This document shows positions 1-9,190 of a stretch of 50,379 nt of DNA, piece after piece. The translations under genes and the position numbers were made by a program. The notes below the pieces were generated by a model. It was not told where the DNA came from, searched no databases, and saw nothing but the letters and a program-made list of their open reading frames with translations. The stretch comes from an uncultured Candidatus Poseidoniales archaeon. GTDB taxonomy: Archaea; Thermoplasmatota; Poseidoniia; Poseidoniales; Poseidoniaceae. The stretch covers positions 1 through 50,379 of the forward strand of contig CAJJAV010000007.1 in the NCBI GenBank assembly GCA_905182125.1, written 5' to 3'. Position 1 is the first letter of the stretch; every line of letters starts with the position of its first letter.

Positions 1-3000
1 CGATGAGGATGATGCTCCCATTTGCCAAGGGACCTTCGAGGGTTGCCGTTAAGGTCGGCGCATCCCGTACATCGAGGAGGATGGATTTGATTGATGGGAG
101 AAGGTGGAACTGCACCGGAGTGATGCTGGGTTCGGAAAGGTCTTGCCAACCGGAAAAGCCCAAAGTGGCTGAGAGGTTGGTTTTGGTTTCCAACGGATCC
201 AGCTCAACTTCGATGCTCCATGAACCATCAAAACCAATGGGTGATGTCAAGTTAACGACGCCATTAATGGATGAGGTGAAACTCAACCAAACTTCCGGAG
301 GCGGTGTTGATCCGGCAAGGGTCGAAATGACGTTTGCAGGGGCACTCTCGAGAGAAAGTAGGCCGGTAATGATGGTCGTTGCGCCAGCACCGACAACCGG
401 GGCGTTGATCGCGTTTGGCCCTGTATGGTTGATGACCGAATCGTCAGTGACATTGATGAATCCATCATAGATGATTCCATCCTCTGAGACATAGCCTGAT
501 TGGAGGTGCTTGATGACAACGCGGTGAATACCAGGCGCCCCTGGTTCCAGAGGATTACCAATAAGTTCGAATGTTCCATTTGTATCGGTAATGACAGCGC
601 CAAGTTCGTAGTTCGGGATGGCTGCAGGACCTGGAACACCAGCGGTTTCTGCAAGAGGTACAAGGTAGCCAACCATCGGGAGGTCAGGGATTGGCGTCCC
701 GTTTTCTGCAAAGCGGAGTTGTCCAGTGACGTTCAAGGTCGCTGAACCATCACGGTCCCAGACAAGGGAGGAGATGGTTTGATTGACGATCTCAATTTCT
801 TCAGCTGCGGGGCACGCATCGAATGCAATCCATCCGAGTTCAGTGCCTCCATTCGCACTGTTTTGTTGTAGACGCACTTCGCCCCAGGTCGTTCGGTCCT
901 GAGGGAAGACTGCATATCCGTCCCCGTTCCACGTACCGCCGGCAAAGCCACTGACGTAGCGAGCAGGAAGTCCAGCAAGACGTGCCATGGTAACGAATGC
1001 GGTGTTGAATTCATTGCATGTACCTTCCTTGGTTGCTTCAACCAGGACCACGCTGAGATCTTCTGACGATGGGATGCCAGAGCCGTTGTAATTGCGCTTG
1101 AATTCAGTGGATGAATTGCCTTCAGCAAGGAAGGTTTGCAGGGCTAAGGCAGTATCATAGGCGTTTGTAGCGCCTGAATCACTGATCACACCGTTGGTGA
1201 TGTTGAACAAGGAAGAGCGGGTGTTGTTGAGGTCGGTTAGCTCTGTAGGGGTGTCAAGTTCGTAAGCAAAACCTGCTCCTGGGACAGTTGTCGATGCCAA
1301 GGAGCTCCAATCAAAGTAAAATTCCGGTTGTTGGATGAACACTTCTTGAATCGGTCCTCCTATGATGTTGACGTTGTGTGTGTCGTTGGAACGGTCCAAT
1401 TGGGCAGCAGTATCCACGTAAAAGGACATGTTGGACCAAGATGCCGGGAGGATTAAACCACCGGTATTGGGTGGATTGTTGTAGGTGATCAGCCATTCGA
1501 CCGTGTCGTTGGCAAAGGCCATATCAGAAAGGTGAGTGAAATTGGAAGAAGGCAAAACGACTGCTTCGCTTGGATGGACTTCTGCGATGTGAGCATAAGC
1601 GGTTCCAGTGTAGAAGTCGTTTGTGTACTGGCGCCATCGCTGGGTGCCGTCCAGGTCGACAACACCACTGGTGTTGTTGGCCCAAAACACGACTTCAGAA
1701 GCGATCAAGTCATCGGTCGGATCAAAAGGATCGAAAGGTGAACCAAGGCAATTGATAATCCAAAACTCTTGAGAGCATTCCAGGCCGTCAATCATGCCCC
1801 CACCGTCGGTGTCAGGGTTTGTCCAATCCGTGCCGGTTTGGTTTTCCACGGCATCGGGTATCAGGTCGCCATCGAAATCGGATGGCAACAAATCGTCAGA
1901 AGGATCGTTTTCAGGGTTGGTGCCATCGAAGTATTCCTCTCGATCTGCTACCCCGCCGGAATCAGTGTCGCTTGACGTATCATCGGTCACCCAGGCATCG
2001 AGGGACCCATTGGTGATGCCAATATACACCAAATCACAACCCGTGCTTGTTTCGAAGTAGTTGTTCAGTCCGTCCTGATCATCGTCGAGGAGGTTCGTAC
2101 AGGGTTCATTGGGATCTGTGTTTGCAAAGACTTCTTCGAAATCGCTTGCCCCGTCACCATCGCTGTCGACAAGGGTCGGGTTGGAAAACCATCCAAACGT
2201 ACCCAGCAACTCTTGCCAGTCTGCAAGACCATCGCCGTCTGCATCAGAATAATCGTCATCACAGTAGGTGCGTGAAGTACCGATGGTCCCATCGGCTGTT
2301 GCATCGGTGTGACAGAAAGAACCGTTGCGATTGGAAACTTGAGTGGCGGTGCCAGGAGCTGATGACACACCTTGGATGAGGTCATTGACAACCGTTGCAT
2401 AGGCAAAGGGCGTCCACGTGCCTGAAATGTTGAACCAACCAACACCTCCGGCAGGATTGAAACCACTGCCATCTGTAACTTCTAATTGGCCATTGCCGTT
2501 GTTCCATGCCACGATTGTGGTCTCAAAGTTCACCAAGGAATCACAAGGATCCGTGCCGTGGGAGACGTTCCGTTCATCGCCATCGCCAATACCACCAAAA
2601 TCAGTATCAGCAATGTCCCAAAGGGTGCATGAAAGGTTCTCTTCCCAGTTTTGAATACCATCGTTGTCTTCATCGCCAGAATCTTCCCGGCGGGTTGGAT
2701 CTGTTTCACCAGGGTCAACGATACCGTTGGCATTGAGGTCTTCTTCTCCATCATCAAACGCATCACCATCAGTGTTGTTGTTCCGGGGATCAGTTGCTTG
2801 AGGAGGGTTGCCGTATTGACCAGCAACTTCGACACCGTCATCGATGCCATCGTTGTCCGTATCTGAGGACGTTGGGTCAGTCAGTAGAGTCAAAGCCTCC
2901 CTTGAATCGTTCAAACCGTCACCATCGGTGTCGGCCCGTTGTGGGTTGGTTGAGGTGATACCATCGACTTCGGCAGTGAAGGTGGCGCATCCACCAGGCC

Positions 3001-3955
3001 CGATACCGTTCACAGGGTCACACGGCGATGTGGTTTCGGTAACGAGTCCATCAGGACCGTTTCTGAAACATGGAGAAGTACCACACATGGTCGTCCATGT
3101 CGGATTGATGTATTCCATTAGATTGCTGAGGCCGTCCCCATCGGGGTCCCCGTTTGGTCCGTCTGCGTTGGTTGGGTTTGTGGCATTGAGACCGTTTGCA
3201 GCCTCCCAACCGTCATCCATACCATCACCGTCTGTGTCCCAGCCAGCAACGTCTTCGTCTTCGATCCCGTCACCATCGTCATCGTTGGATGAACAATCGG
3301 CATCACCGTCGTTGTCGGGATCTGCTGAATCGACAAAGCCGTCTTTGTCATCATCGAATCCATTGGTGCAAATGTTGCCCACTGGATCTTCGTCGCAGAG
3401 GATCACTGAACCGGTACCATCGCTGCCGCTGTCGCCGCAACCTGGACGGTTGTACTGAAGGGCCCCTTCTTCGTTCCAATCGTTGACTGGAACCGTTCCG
3501 TTCCACCAAACGCCGTTATCGAGCACGCCAGTGGTGCTGGCTACGTCCCAGCTTGAGGGTTGGAGGTAGGAATATTCCTGCAAGTTCGACATACCGTCGC
3601 CGTCTGGATCACCGACTGCACCATCTCCACCGCTGCTGGAGAGGGGGTCCAATCCATATTGCCATTCCCAACCATCTGGAAGTCCATCGTTATCGGAATC
3701 AGGATCGTTCGGTTGGGTGTTCATGAGGTATTCGAGACCGTAAGTCAAACCGTCACCGTCTTGATCTGATGCGGCAAGAGCATCGAACGAAATGTACGGA
3801 ATTGAGGCGAAGGTCGAGAGCACCATGAGCGCAACCAATGCGACCGATTTGACTGTGTCGCGATGCTGCAAAATTTGCCATTGGGAGCGCGGCTTCGAGG
3901 GGGTTGAAGGCGTACGCATGGTTGTCACAGCCGTTGGGCTGTTTTGATGACTCAT
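1..3955 (-). CDS. Giant secreted protein with TSP3-like repeats and transglutaminase-like domain (3' end beyond window)
   Basis: The reading frame is open from the ATG at 3955 to the left edge, giving at least 1318 residues; the C-terminus lies outside the window. Residues about 36-57 are hydrophobic and fit a signal peptide or anchor. Residues about 63-720 are full of D-x-D-x-D-G motifs (for example DQDGDG and DPDGDG), the calcium-binding pattern of thrombospondin type 3 repeats. A transglutaminase-like region follows: the nucleophile position is Cys980 in EGTCNEF, followed by ARLAGLPARYVSGF, and the acid position is Asp1046 in AFDACP. The catalytic His position is occupied by Thr1022 (RTTWGEV in place of HAWVEV). 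The end seen here resembles Ig-like or carboxypeptidase-regulatory-like beta domains. The protein is probably a cell-surface adhesion or structural protein. Whether the transglutaminase fold is active is doubtful. Plus-strand ORFs across this gene are shadows of its biased codons. Confidence 0.88.
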   Translation of the reverse strand, partial: MSHQNSPTAVTTMRTPSTPSKPRSQWQILQHRDTVKSVALVALMVLSTFASIPYISFDALAASDQDGDGLTYGLEYLMNTQPNDPDSDNDGLPDGWEWQYGLDPLSSSGGDGAVGDPDGDGMSNLQEYSYLQPSSWDVASTTGVLDNGVWWNGTVPVNDWNEEGALQYNRPGCGDSGSDGTGSVILCDEDPVGNICTNGFDDDKDGFVDSADPDNDGDADCSSNDDDGDGIEDEDVAGWDTDGDGMDDGWEAANGLNATNPTNADGPNGDPDGDGLSNLMEYINPTWTTMCGTSPCFRNGPDGLVTETTSPCDPVNGIGPGGCATFTAEVDGITSTNPQRADTDGDGLNDSREALTLLTDPTSSDTDNDGIDDGVEVAGQYGNPPQATDPRNNNTDGDAFDDGEEDLNANGIVDPGETDPTRREDSGDEDNDGIQNWEENLSCTLWDIADTDFGGIGDGDERNVSHGTDPCDSLVNFETTIVAWNNGNGQLEVTDGSGFNPAGGVGWFNISGTWTPFAYATVVNDLIQGVSSAPGTATQVSNRNGSFCHTDATADGTIGTSRTYCDDDYSDADGDGLADWQELLGTFGWFSNPTLVDSDGDGASDFEEVFANTDPNEPCTNLLDDDQDGLNNYFETSTGCDLVYIGITNGSLDAWVTDDTSSDTDSGGVADREEYFDGTNPENDPSDDLLPSDFDGDLIPDAVENQTGTDWTNPDTDGGGMIDGLECSQEFWIINCLGSPFDPFDPTDDLIASEVVFWANNTSGVVDLDGTQRWRQYTNDFYTGTAYAHIAEVHPSEAVVLPSSNFTHLSDMAFANDTVEWLITYNNPPNTGGLILPASWSNMSFYVDTAAQLDRSNDTHNVNIIGGPIQEVFIQQPEFYFDWSSLASTTVPGAGFAYELDTPTELTDLNNTRSSLFNITNGVISDSGATNAYDTALALQTFLAEGNSSTEFKRNYNGSGIPSSEDLSVVLVEATKEGTCNEFNTAFVTMARLAGLPARYVSGFAGGTWNGDGYAVFPQDRTTWGEVRLQQNSANGGTELGWIAFDACPAAEEIEIVNQTISSLVWDRDGSATLNVTGQLRFAENGTPIPDLPMVGYLVPLAETAGVPGPAAIPNYELGAVITDTNGTFELIGNPLEPGAPGIHRVVIKHLQSGYVSEDGIIYDGFINVTDDSVINHTGPNAINAPVVGAGATTIITGLLSLESAPANVISTLAGSTPPPEVWLSFTSSINGVVNLTSPIGFDGSWSIEVELDPLETKTNLSATLGFSGWQDLSEPSITPVQFHLLPSIKSILLDVRDAPTLTATLEGPLANGSIILI

Positions 3956-4074
3956 AAGGGAAATGGTACGATGTTCATACAATGCTCGCCCCTAAAATGA
4001 ATCATATGTCAGTTAGAATGACAATTCCGGCAACGCAGTGAACCGATTAGACCGGTTGAACATACCCCTTTCCT
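3956..4074. other. Short intergenic region between two minus-strand surface-protein genes
   Basis: This 119-nt spacer contains the inverted repeat ACCG/CGGT around 4041-4056 (accgattagaccggt) and no ORF. It should hold the promoter of the giant repeat protein on the minus strand, but I cannot point to a convincing TATA box. Confidence 0.3.
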
Positions 4075-7005
4075 TCAGAGGGAGTCAAGTTCGTCCAAAA
4101 GTTCCAGATCGTCGTCGACATCCTCTTCCATAACAGGCGCAGGAATGTCATCTTCGAGGGGATCAATTTTCATCTCTTCTTCGAATTCAAAGTCTTCATC
4201 ATCGAAGATGTTGGCAGAACGTTGACCTCGACGGTAAACGGCGAACACAAACGCTGCACAAAGACCAGCGCCCAAAGCAAGGGTTTGAGGCTCAGGGTTG
4301 ACAAGTTCATTGACGAAGCACGCAGCGCCATCACAGGCAGTGCTGAAGACATGCTTGCTGGTTTGAGTGTATTCGCTGTCATAGGGGACTTCCTCATCCA
4401 TCGGCGTCACCTTCAGTTCGAACTCTACGGTTTCTCCGTTCTTGAGGTTGTCAGGTGGCGTGATGGCCAACGAGAAGTCCTTGCTGGAATAGGCAGGCAG
4501 GGTCAAAAGAAGGAAGTTACCGCCAACTTGGTCGGATGATGCACGGATCAGAGCGGTCCATCCTTGAGGTTCTTCAAGCGTGATCACAACATCGAGTGGG
4601 ACGTTGTTTTGGTTGTCAATGATGAATTCAACAGTTTGGAACTCACTGGAAGAGAACCGTACCAACGAGCTGCTGGAGTCGGTGATAACAAGGCGTCCTG
4701 GTTGAACATCTTCCTTCACTTGAACCGTGACAGGGAGGTCGAAATATCGAGCGTCTTGAGCGTCAACACCTTCTTCCACCACACGAACATACACCGTGTG
4801 ATTTCCGGCTTCAACGGTTGAACCAAGTTCAAGGTCCAACTTCAAGTCGGCATATTGATCGGATTCAAGATAGACCACGACGATATCTGATTCTGAACCA
4901 TTCGACAATGTGTAGTCCCAAGAGGCGTAATCTGAGTTGTCTTCTGTGTTTCGATCCAAGTCTGCAGGGTTGATGATTCGCCAGGTGGTTTGACCAAGCG
5001 TATCGCTTGAGTCAGTGATTCGGAGGTTGTACCACAGCGATGAACCAGGGGTGACTGGACCGACGTTGCCGAGCGTTCCGCTGTCAGAGTCTGCGATCAC
5101 TTCCACCAAAACACCAAAGGTACGATGAACGGTAAATGCGACTTGGGTGGATAACTCTGAGTCGCCCTGACTGGCGATGGTGAGAGCCACGAGACCGATG
5201 TCTTGTGCTTCACGTTCCGATGGTGGGAACACTTCCATTCGAACGGTGAGAATTTGATGGGAACCGATGTCTGGCGTCAAGGAGTGGATGCCTTCTTCGG
5301 TGAGTTCCATGCCCGTGTCATTGTCAAAGAACTTGTATTGCCAAGCGTCAGGCAAATCGGTCACCCGCATACGGAATGCATCAGTGATAAAACCAGAATT
5401 GAACACGTCAATGAAGAAATCCCCACTGACGTCGCCCGAGTCGACGTAATGCGAAAGGGTCTCATCGTAAGCTTCAGGGCGAGTCGAATCGGCAATTTGC
5501 TTCTGATGTTCATCGTCTTCAAACACTGCGATACGAGGCGGTGATAGGACATCCGATTCTTCGATGTCCAATACAATTGTTTCAACAGCGACTTCGACGG
5601 TTTGACCTTCTGTGTTTTCGGCGTAAGCACGAGCTTCGATTTCAATGGTGTTCGGAGCAGAAGTCAGATCGTCGTCAGGAACTTCAATGCTCAGGATTGG
5701 TCGGGCGAATGTACCCCCACCAGACAGCGTGTACCCACCGGGCTGATCCCATACAGGGTCAGACCATGTTGATGGCAGTGAGCGAGCAAGTTCGAAAACG
5801 ACCTCGATTTGTGAGGCGCTCGCACCTGTATGCTCTATCATGAATTCGACGCTTGAAGTCTGTCCGGGCGCAATCAAGACGATGTCTGGTTGATTCTGCG
5901 GAAGCGAGAGGTAAACATCGTGTTCAATAAATTCAATGCCGCTGTGCTCGAACACAAGCGTGTGACCCTGTACGTCACTGATCTCGAGTTGGACCGGGTA
6001 TTCGCCAGCAGCCATACCGACGTCGTATGAATAGGTGTAGTTGCCGACCAAACCATTGTTGTCGAGTTTCAAATCGTCATCGTCGAATGTCTTTTCGAAA
6101 ACGGTACCTGCTCCGTTTGGAGTGGTCATGACCAAATCAACACCTTGAATGTCATCGCGACCAAAGGCGTCTCGGACATCGACAGAGAATTGCATTGTTC
6201 GGAAATCAGGACGGTGGTTCGGTGACCATTCCGTCACTTCAGGGTCAAGGAAGCCGCCACCAGGGCGGTGTACCTTGACAACGGAGTTTGCAAGCGCATT
6301 GGCTTTCATCTCCAGCTTGGAGTATCCATTGGTCTGTTCGACATCGCCAAAGGCTACATTGACTTCGCAACCGCCGCCAATCCCGCCACCACCGCTGCTT
6401 TCGCAGGTGGCTTGAGCATCGACGCTCAATCGAAGTTGTTTACCGTTTGCAACGGTGAAACCGTCGGATGGGACATCGAAATCAACAATCGTGGATGTCC
6501 ATGAACACGAGGCTGTACCAAAGGTGCCTCCCGTACATGGATCGTCAAGGGTTTCGGAAACTGAATCGATTTCTGAATCACCTGATTTCAACGAATAGGT
6601 CACGTCGGCAGTGGAGCCTGAAGTTCCTTCGAATTGCAAAAAGAGGGTGAGGGTCACTTTGTCAGTGTTGTCTCGTCCATAGACCAAAAGGTCAGAAATC
6701 ATTTCAGCGCTTCGGAATTCCACGCCACCAAGTGCACTTGCTTCTTGGTGAGCCCCTGAAGGTTCAAGGGTGGTGATCGAACCATCGCCACCGGTTTCGC
6801 TGTCCATCTCATCGAGGTACAGGTCATAGGATTGGCACGTCGAACATGACGAAGCGGAGTTCATCGATTGAGCGGGTTCGGCGAGTTCATCAGAGGCGTT
6901 AATCTCGGCTATAGGGTTGGAGGAGAGAGGTGCTAAACCACCCAACATGAGGGTGGCAAGCAGGACCGCCAAGAATCGACCGCTGGAGCATGAAAGAGAG
7001 GTCAT
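4075..7005 (-). CDS. Large surface protein anchored by a C-terminal membrane helix
   Basis: I place the start at ATG 7005 (976 residues) because it begins a clear signal peptide: MTSLSC followed by a hydrophobic core at residues 10-29. The frame stays open through the tRNA gene upstream, but that extension would translate tRNA-Leu and is not credible. The mature part is a long series of beta-rich stretches resembling CARDB/NEW3-type or Ig-like domains, with many Thr, Ser and Asp and a Gly-rich cysteine segment near residues 170-190. A single transmembrane helix at about 909-924 is followed by RR and a very acidic cytoplasmic tail of about 50 residues. This topology (outside domains, one helix, acidic tail) suits an archaeal surface protein. 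No enzymatic motif is recognisable. It is codirectional with the giant repeat protein downstream, separated by about 120 nt. Confidence 0.85.
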   Translation of the reverse strand: MTSLSCSSGRFLAVLLATLMLGGLAPLSSNPIAEINASDELAEPAQSMNSASSCSTCQSYDLYLDEMDSETGGDGSITTLEPSGAHQEASALGGVEFRSAEMISDLLVYGRDNTDKVTLTLFLQFEGTSGSTADVTYSLKSGDSEIDSVSETLDDPCTGGTFGTASCSWTSTIVDFDVPSDGFTVANGKQLRLSVDAQATCESSGGGGIGGGCEVNVAFGDVEQTNGYSKLEMKANALANSVVKVHRPGGGFLDPEVTEWSPNHRPDFRTMQFSVDVRDAFGRDDIQGVDLVMTTPNGAGTVFEKTFDDDDLKLDNNGLVGNYTYSYDVGMAAGEYPVQLEISDVQGHTLVFEHSGIEFIEHDVYLSLPQNQPDIVLIAPGQTSSVEFMIEHTGASASQIEVVFELARSLPSTWSDPVWDQPGGYTLSGGGTFARPILSIEVPDDDLTSAPNTIEIEARAYAENTEGQTVEVAVETIVLDIEESDVLSPPRIAVFEDDEHQKQIADSTRPEAYDETLSHYVDSGDVSGDFFIDVFNSGFITDAFRMRVTDLPDAWQYKFFDNDTGMELTEEGIHSLTPDIGSHQILTVRMEVFPPSEREAQDIGLVALTIASQGDSELSTQVAFTVHRTFGVLVEVIADSDSGTLGNVGPVTPGSSLWYNLRITDSSDTLGQTTWRIINPADLDRNTEDNSDYASWDYTLSNGSESDIVVVYLESDQYADLKLDLELGSTVEAGNHTVYVRVVEEGVDAQDARYFDLPVTVQVKEDVQPGRLVITDSSSSLVRFSSSEFQTVEFIIDNQNNVPLDVVITLEEPQGWTALIRASSDQVGGNFLLLTLPAYSSKDFSLAITPPDNLKNGETVEFELKVTPMDEEVPYDSEYTQTSKHVFSTACDGAACFVNELVNPEPQTLALGAGLCAAFVFAVYRRGQRSANIFDDEDFEFEEEMKIDPLEDDIPAPVMEEDVDDDLELLDELDSL

Positions 7006-7072
7006 GAGGTGTTCACCGTACCGCCCTGCTCGACCGAGTGTTAAACGGTTTTGCATTGTTTGTGCGGCTAAG

Positions 7073-7089
7073 CCCCCTCTACGAGGGGG
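7073..7089. other. Perfect 7-bp hairpin with flanking crossing inverted repeats
   Basis: CCCCCTC at 7073-7079 pairs with GAGGGGG at 7083-7089 around a 3-nt TAC loop. Outside it, ACGGTTT (7045-7051) can pair with AAACCGT (7094-7100), and CATTGT (7054-7059) with ACAATG (7103-7108). These two pairings cross each other, so they could form a pseudoknot or be alternative structures. The element lies between the 3' end of tRNA-Leu and the start of the downstream membrane-protein gene, in the minus-strand transcription direction. It could be a tRNA processing or termination element or part of a structured 5' leader; function unknown. Confidence 0.45.
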
Positions 7090-7119
7090 GGTGAAACCGT
7101 GCACAATGTGGAAAGAAAG

Positions 7120-7203
7120 TGCAGGGAGTGGGATACGAACCCACGAACCCATACGGGACCGGATCTTAAGCCCGGCGCCTTTGACCACCTCAGCCATCCC
7201 TGC
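7120..7203 (-). tRNA. tRNA-Leu (anticodon UAA)
   Basis: Read on the minus strand, the 7-bp acceptor stem GCAGGGA (7203-7197) pairs perfectly with TCCCTGC (7127-7121), and the discriminator base is A at 7120. The anticodon loop C-T-TAA-G-A places the anticodon at 7168-7166. The T arm is GTGGG-TTCGTAT-CCCAC, and a long variable arm makes it a class II tRNA, as expected for leucine. The length is 84 nt, no intron is visible and CCA is not encoded (the following bases are CTTTCTTTC, possibly a T-rich termination signal). Confidence 0.95.
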
Positions 7204-7255
7204 AGTTTAGGCGACGCAAGCACATGCTTTGAAGAAAACCCATGCAATCCTTTGC

Positions 7256-8002
7256 TTAGGGAGCAACGGTCCATCCGCCATCCACATTCAACACTTGACC
7301 TGAGAGGTAGTCTGATTGAATCAAGAAGAGAACTGCTTTGGCAACGTCGACTGGAGAGCCACCACGACCAAGAGGGACCTTTTCAATCACTGAAGCAAAA
7401 TGTTCGGCTTCCCAAGGCGCTGCCATGATGGCACCAGGAGCGACACAATTGACACGGACATCGGGTGCTAAATCCCCTGCAAGGTTCATCATTAATTGGC
7501 GAAGACCAGCTTTTGTAGCGGTGTAATGTGACAACCCTTTCCAAGCTCGCCCGAGCGACGTATCAACCATCCCAATCACACAGCCTGAAGCAGCCCTGAG
7601 CGAAACCGCAAACGCTTGTGTCAGCAGGAAGGGGACTTCGATGTGAATGCGGGTGTTCATCCGTAATTCCGCGAGATCTACTGACCCGTAGTCATTTGAT
7701 TTATAGATTGAAGCATTGTGGATGAGGGCACCGAGACCCTCTGCCTTTTGTGTCAATATAGCGGCGTTTGTTTGTTCGATCAGCGAAGCCAATCCTTCAT
7801 CTGTCGAGAGGTCTGCAATCACCACAGAACCACATTCAATTCCACCGTGTTGTTTGGACTTTTGTGACAACAGTTTGTTGGCTTCCTCGTATGACTGTCG
7901 GACATGGACGAGAACGTACCATCCATCATCGATGAGTTCAGAGGTGATCTCAGCACCAATGCGTCGGCCGCCACCGGTCACCAGAGCCACACCTTTCGCC
8001 AT
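7256..8002 (-). CDS. Short-chain dehydrogenase, pteridine reductase/FolM-like
   Basis: This 248-residue protein is an NAD(P)H-dependent SDR. The nucleotide-binding motif TGGGRRIG (residues 9-16) has the TG-x3-R-x-G form that separates pteridine reductases (PTR1, FolM) from ordinary SDRs with TGxxxGIG. The catalytic pair is Tyr160 and Lys164 in YTATK. Asp147 lies 13 residues before Tyr160, the same spacing as Asp181 and Tyr194 in PTR1. NAS at 96-98 is the conserved NAG-type motif, and the C-terminus SGQVLNVDGG is typical. It probably reduces a dihydropterin. Other pterin genes in the window (FolB at 29860, a carbinolamine dehydratase at 36630) fit this, but a different carbonyl substrate cannot be excluded. 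It is divergent from the lipA operon, with a 150-nt gap. Confidence 0.82.
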   Translation of the reverse strand: MAKGVALVTGGGRRIGAEITSELIDDGWYVLVHVRQSYEEANKLLSQKSKQHGGIECGSVVIADLSTDEGLASLIEQTNAAILTQKAEGLGALIHNASIYKSNDYGSVDLAELRMNTRIHIEVPFLLTQAFAVSLRAASGCVIGMVDTSLGRAWKGLSHYTATKAGLRQLMMNLAGDLAPDVRVNCVAPGAIMAAPWEAEHFASVIEKVPLGRGGSPVDVAKAVLFLIQSDYLSGQVLNVDGGWTVAP

Positions 8003-8152
8003 GGTTTGGCCTGGTGCTCATTGGTCATCAATGCTCGTTCAAAGGCCAATCACCACACAGCAATGCGACAGAGCGGCTGAATTCGCGATAGGCCCCTCAC
8101 GGCGCACCTTTTTGATGGGCAAGCCATAGGAAGGAGCGAGAGGGGTGATGCA

Positions 8153-9181
8153 TTGTCAGGTAAACCGCTTCCGATGGCCCAGGCCTTACCACCTGCGTCC
8201 CGACCAAAACCAAAGCGAGAACGCTTGCCTCCATGGTTCAAAACGGCTCTCCCATCTGGCAAGCAACAGGCCATCTTCAACAGCACCAAAGCCGCTGTGA
8301 AAGACAACACTCTCCATACTGTTTGCCAAGAAGCACGGTGCCCAAACATCCACGATTGTTGGGCAAGCGGCGATGCCACATTCATGATTGCAGGTCAAGA
8401 ATGCACCCGAGGGTGCCGTTTCTGTGCCGTTGGTACAATCAAAACCCCCCCGCCTCTCGATGTCGAAGAACCTGAGAACCTCGCGAACGCCGTCGAATCG
8501 ATGGATTTGCGTCATGCCGTCATCACCGTTGTCAATCGCGATGATTTAGCAGACAGCGGTGCAGACCACTACAAACAATGCATCCAAGCCGTCCATGAAC
8601 GCCAACCCCAGGTCACCCTCGAATTGTTGTGTTCTGATCTCGCAGGGGACCACGAAGCACTGGCCCACCTCTTGGACGGAAGCCCACTCTCCGTCTTCGC
8701 CCACAACGTCGAATGCGTTCCACGCTTGGACCGTACAGTACGAGATCATCGCGCTTCGTTTTCCCAGTCGCTTGAGATTCTGCGCGCTGCAAAACGATTG
8801 CGTCCAGACATCTTAACCAAATCCTCAGTGATGGTTGGTGTTGGTGAAACAGACGAAGAAATCACTGAGACGCTTGGCTTCTTGCGGGATGCTGGTGTTG
8901 ATTTGGTGACCATCGGGCAGTACCTCGCCCCATCTACCCGCCATCTGACCGTCGATCGATTCCCGGAACCTGACATGTACGATCAATGGGCACAACATGC
9001 CATTCAAATCGGGTTTTCAGGCATTGCAAGTGGCCCACTTGTCCGCTCCTCATTCAAAGCAGGTCTGTTGCTGAGAAAAACCCTGGACCCAACAAACACA
9101 GAATCCATGCCCGGCGCATATGTCTACGTTGCGAACGAAGGAAACGACGCGCCGGCACCACTTAAGAGCAGGATGGAATGA
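8153..9181 (+). CDS. lipA: Lipoyl synthase
   Basis: This 342-residue radical-SAM enzyme inserts two sulfurs into octanoyl-lysine of lipoyl domains. The auxiliary cluster ligands are Cys58, Cys63 and Cys69 (CQEARCPNIHDC), and the SAM-cluster ligands are Cys84, Cys88 and Cys91 (CTRGCRFC). The C-terminal serine ligand region RSSFKAG is present. The start is TTG 8153: a near-perfect Shine-Dalgarno GGGGTGAT ends four bases before it, while the next in-frame ATG (8174) has none. It is the first gene of an operon with the four genes of a lipoate-dependent 2-oxoacid dehydrogenase, so its substrate is very probably the E2 encoded at 11456. Its stop codon is fused to the next ribosome site (TGAGGTGA at 9179-9186). 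Confidence 0.95.
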   Translation: MSGKPLPMAQALPPASRPKPKRERLPPWFKTALPSGKQQAIFNSTKAAVKDNTLHTVCQEARCPNIHDCWASGDATFMIAGQECTRGCRFCAVGTIKTPPPLDVEEPENLANAVESMDLRHAVITVVNRDDLADSGADHYKQCIQAVHERQPQVTLELLCSDLAGDHEALAHLLDGSPLSVFAHNVECVPRLDRTVRDHRASFSQSLEILRAAKRLRPDILTKSSVMVGVGETDEEITETLGFLRDAGVDLVTIGQYLAPSTRHLTVDRFPEPDMYDQWAQHAIQIGFSGIASGPLVRSSFKAGLLLRKTLDPTNTESMPGAYVYVANEGNDAPAPLKSRME

Positions 9182-9190
9182 GGTGAACCA

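Noticed and set aside
2844-3458. Plus-strand ORF of 204 codons and many others across 1-3800
   Set aside because: They are antisense shadows of the Asp/Gly-rich repeat gene, whose codons rarely give stops on the opposite strand. Their translations are Ser/Pro or His/Arg rich with no family.
7006-7197. N-terminal extension of the surface-protein gene up to 7197
   Set aside because: It would translate part of the tRNA-Leu gene. A signal peptide starts cleanly at ATG 7005.
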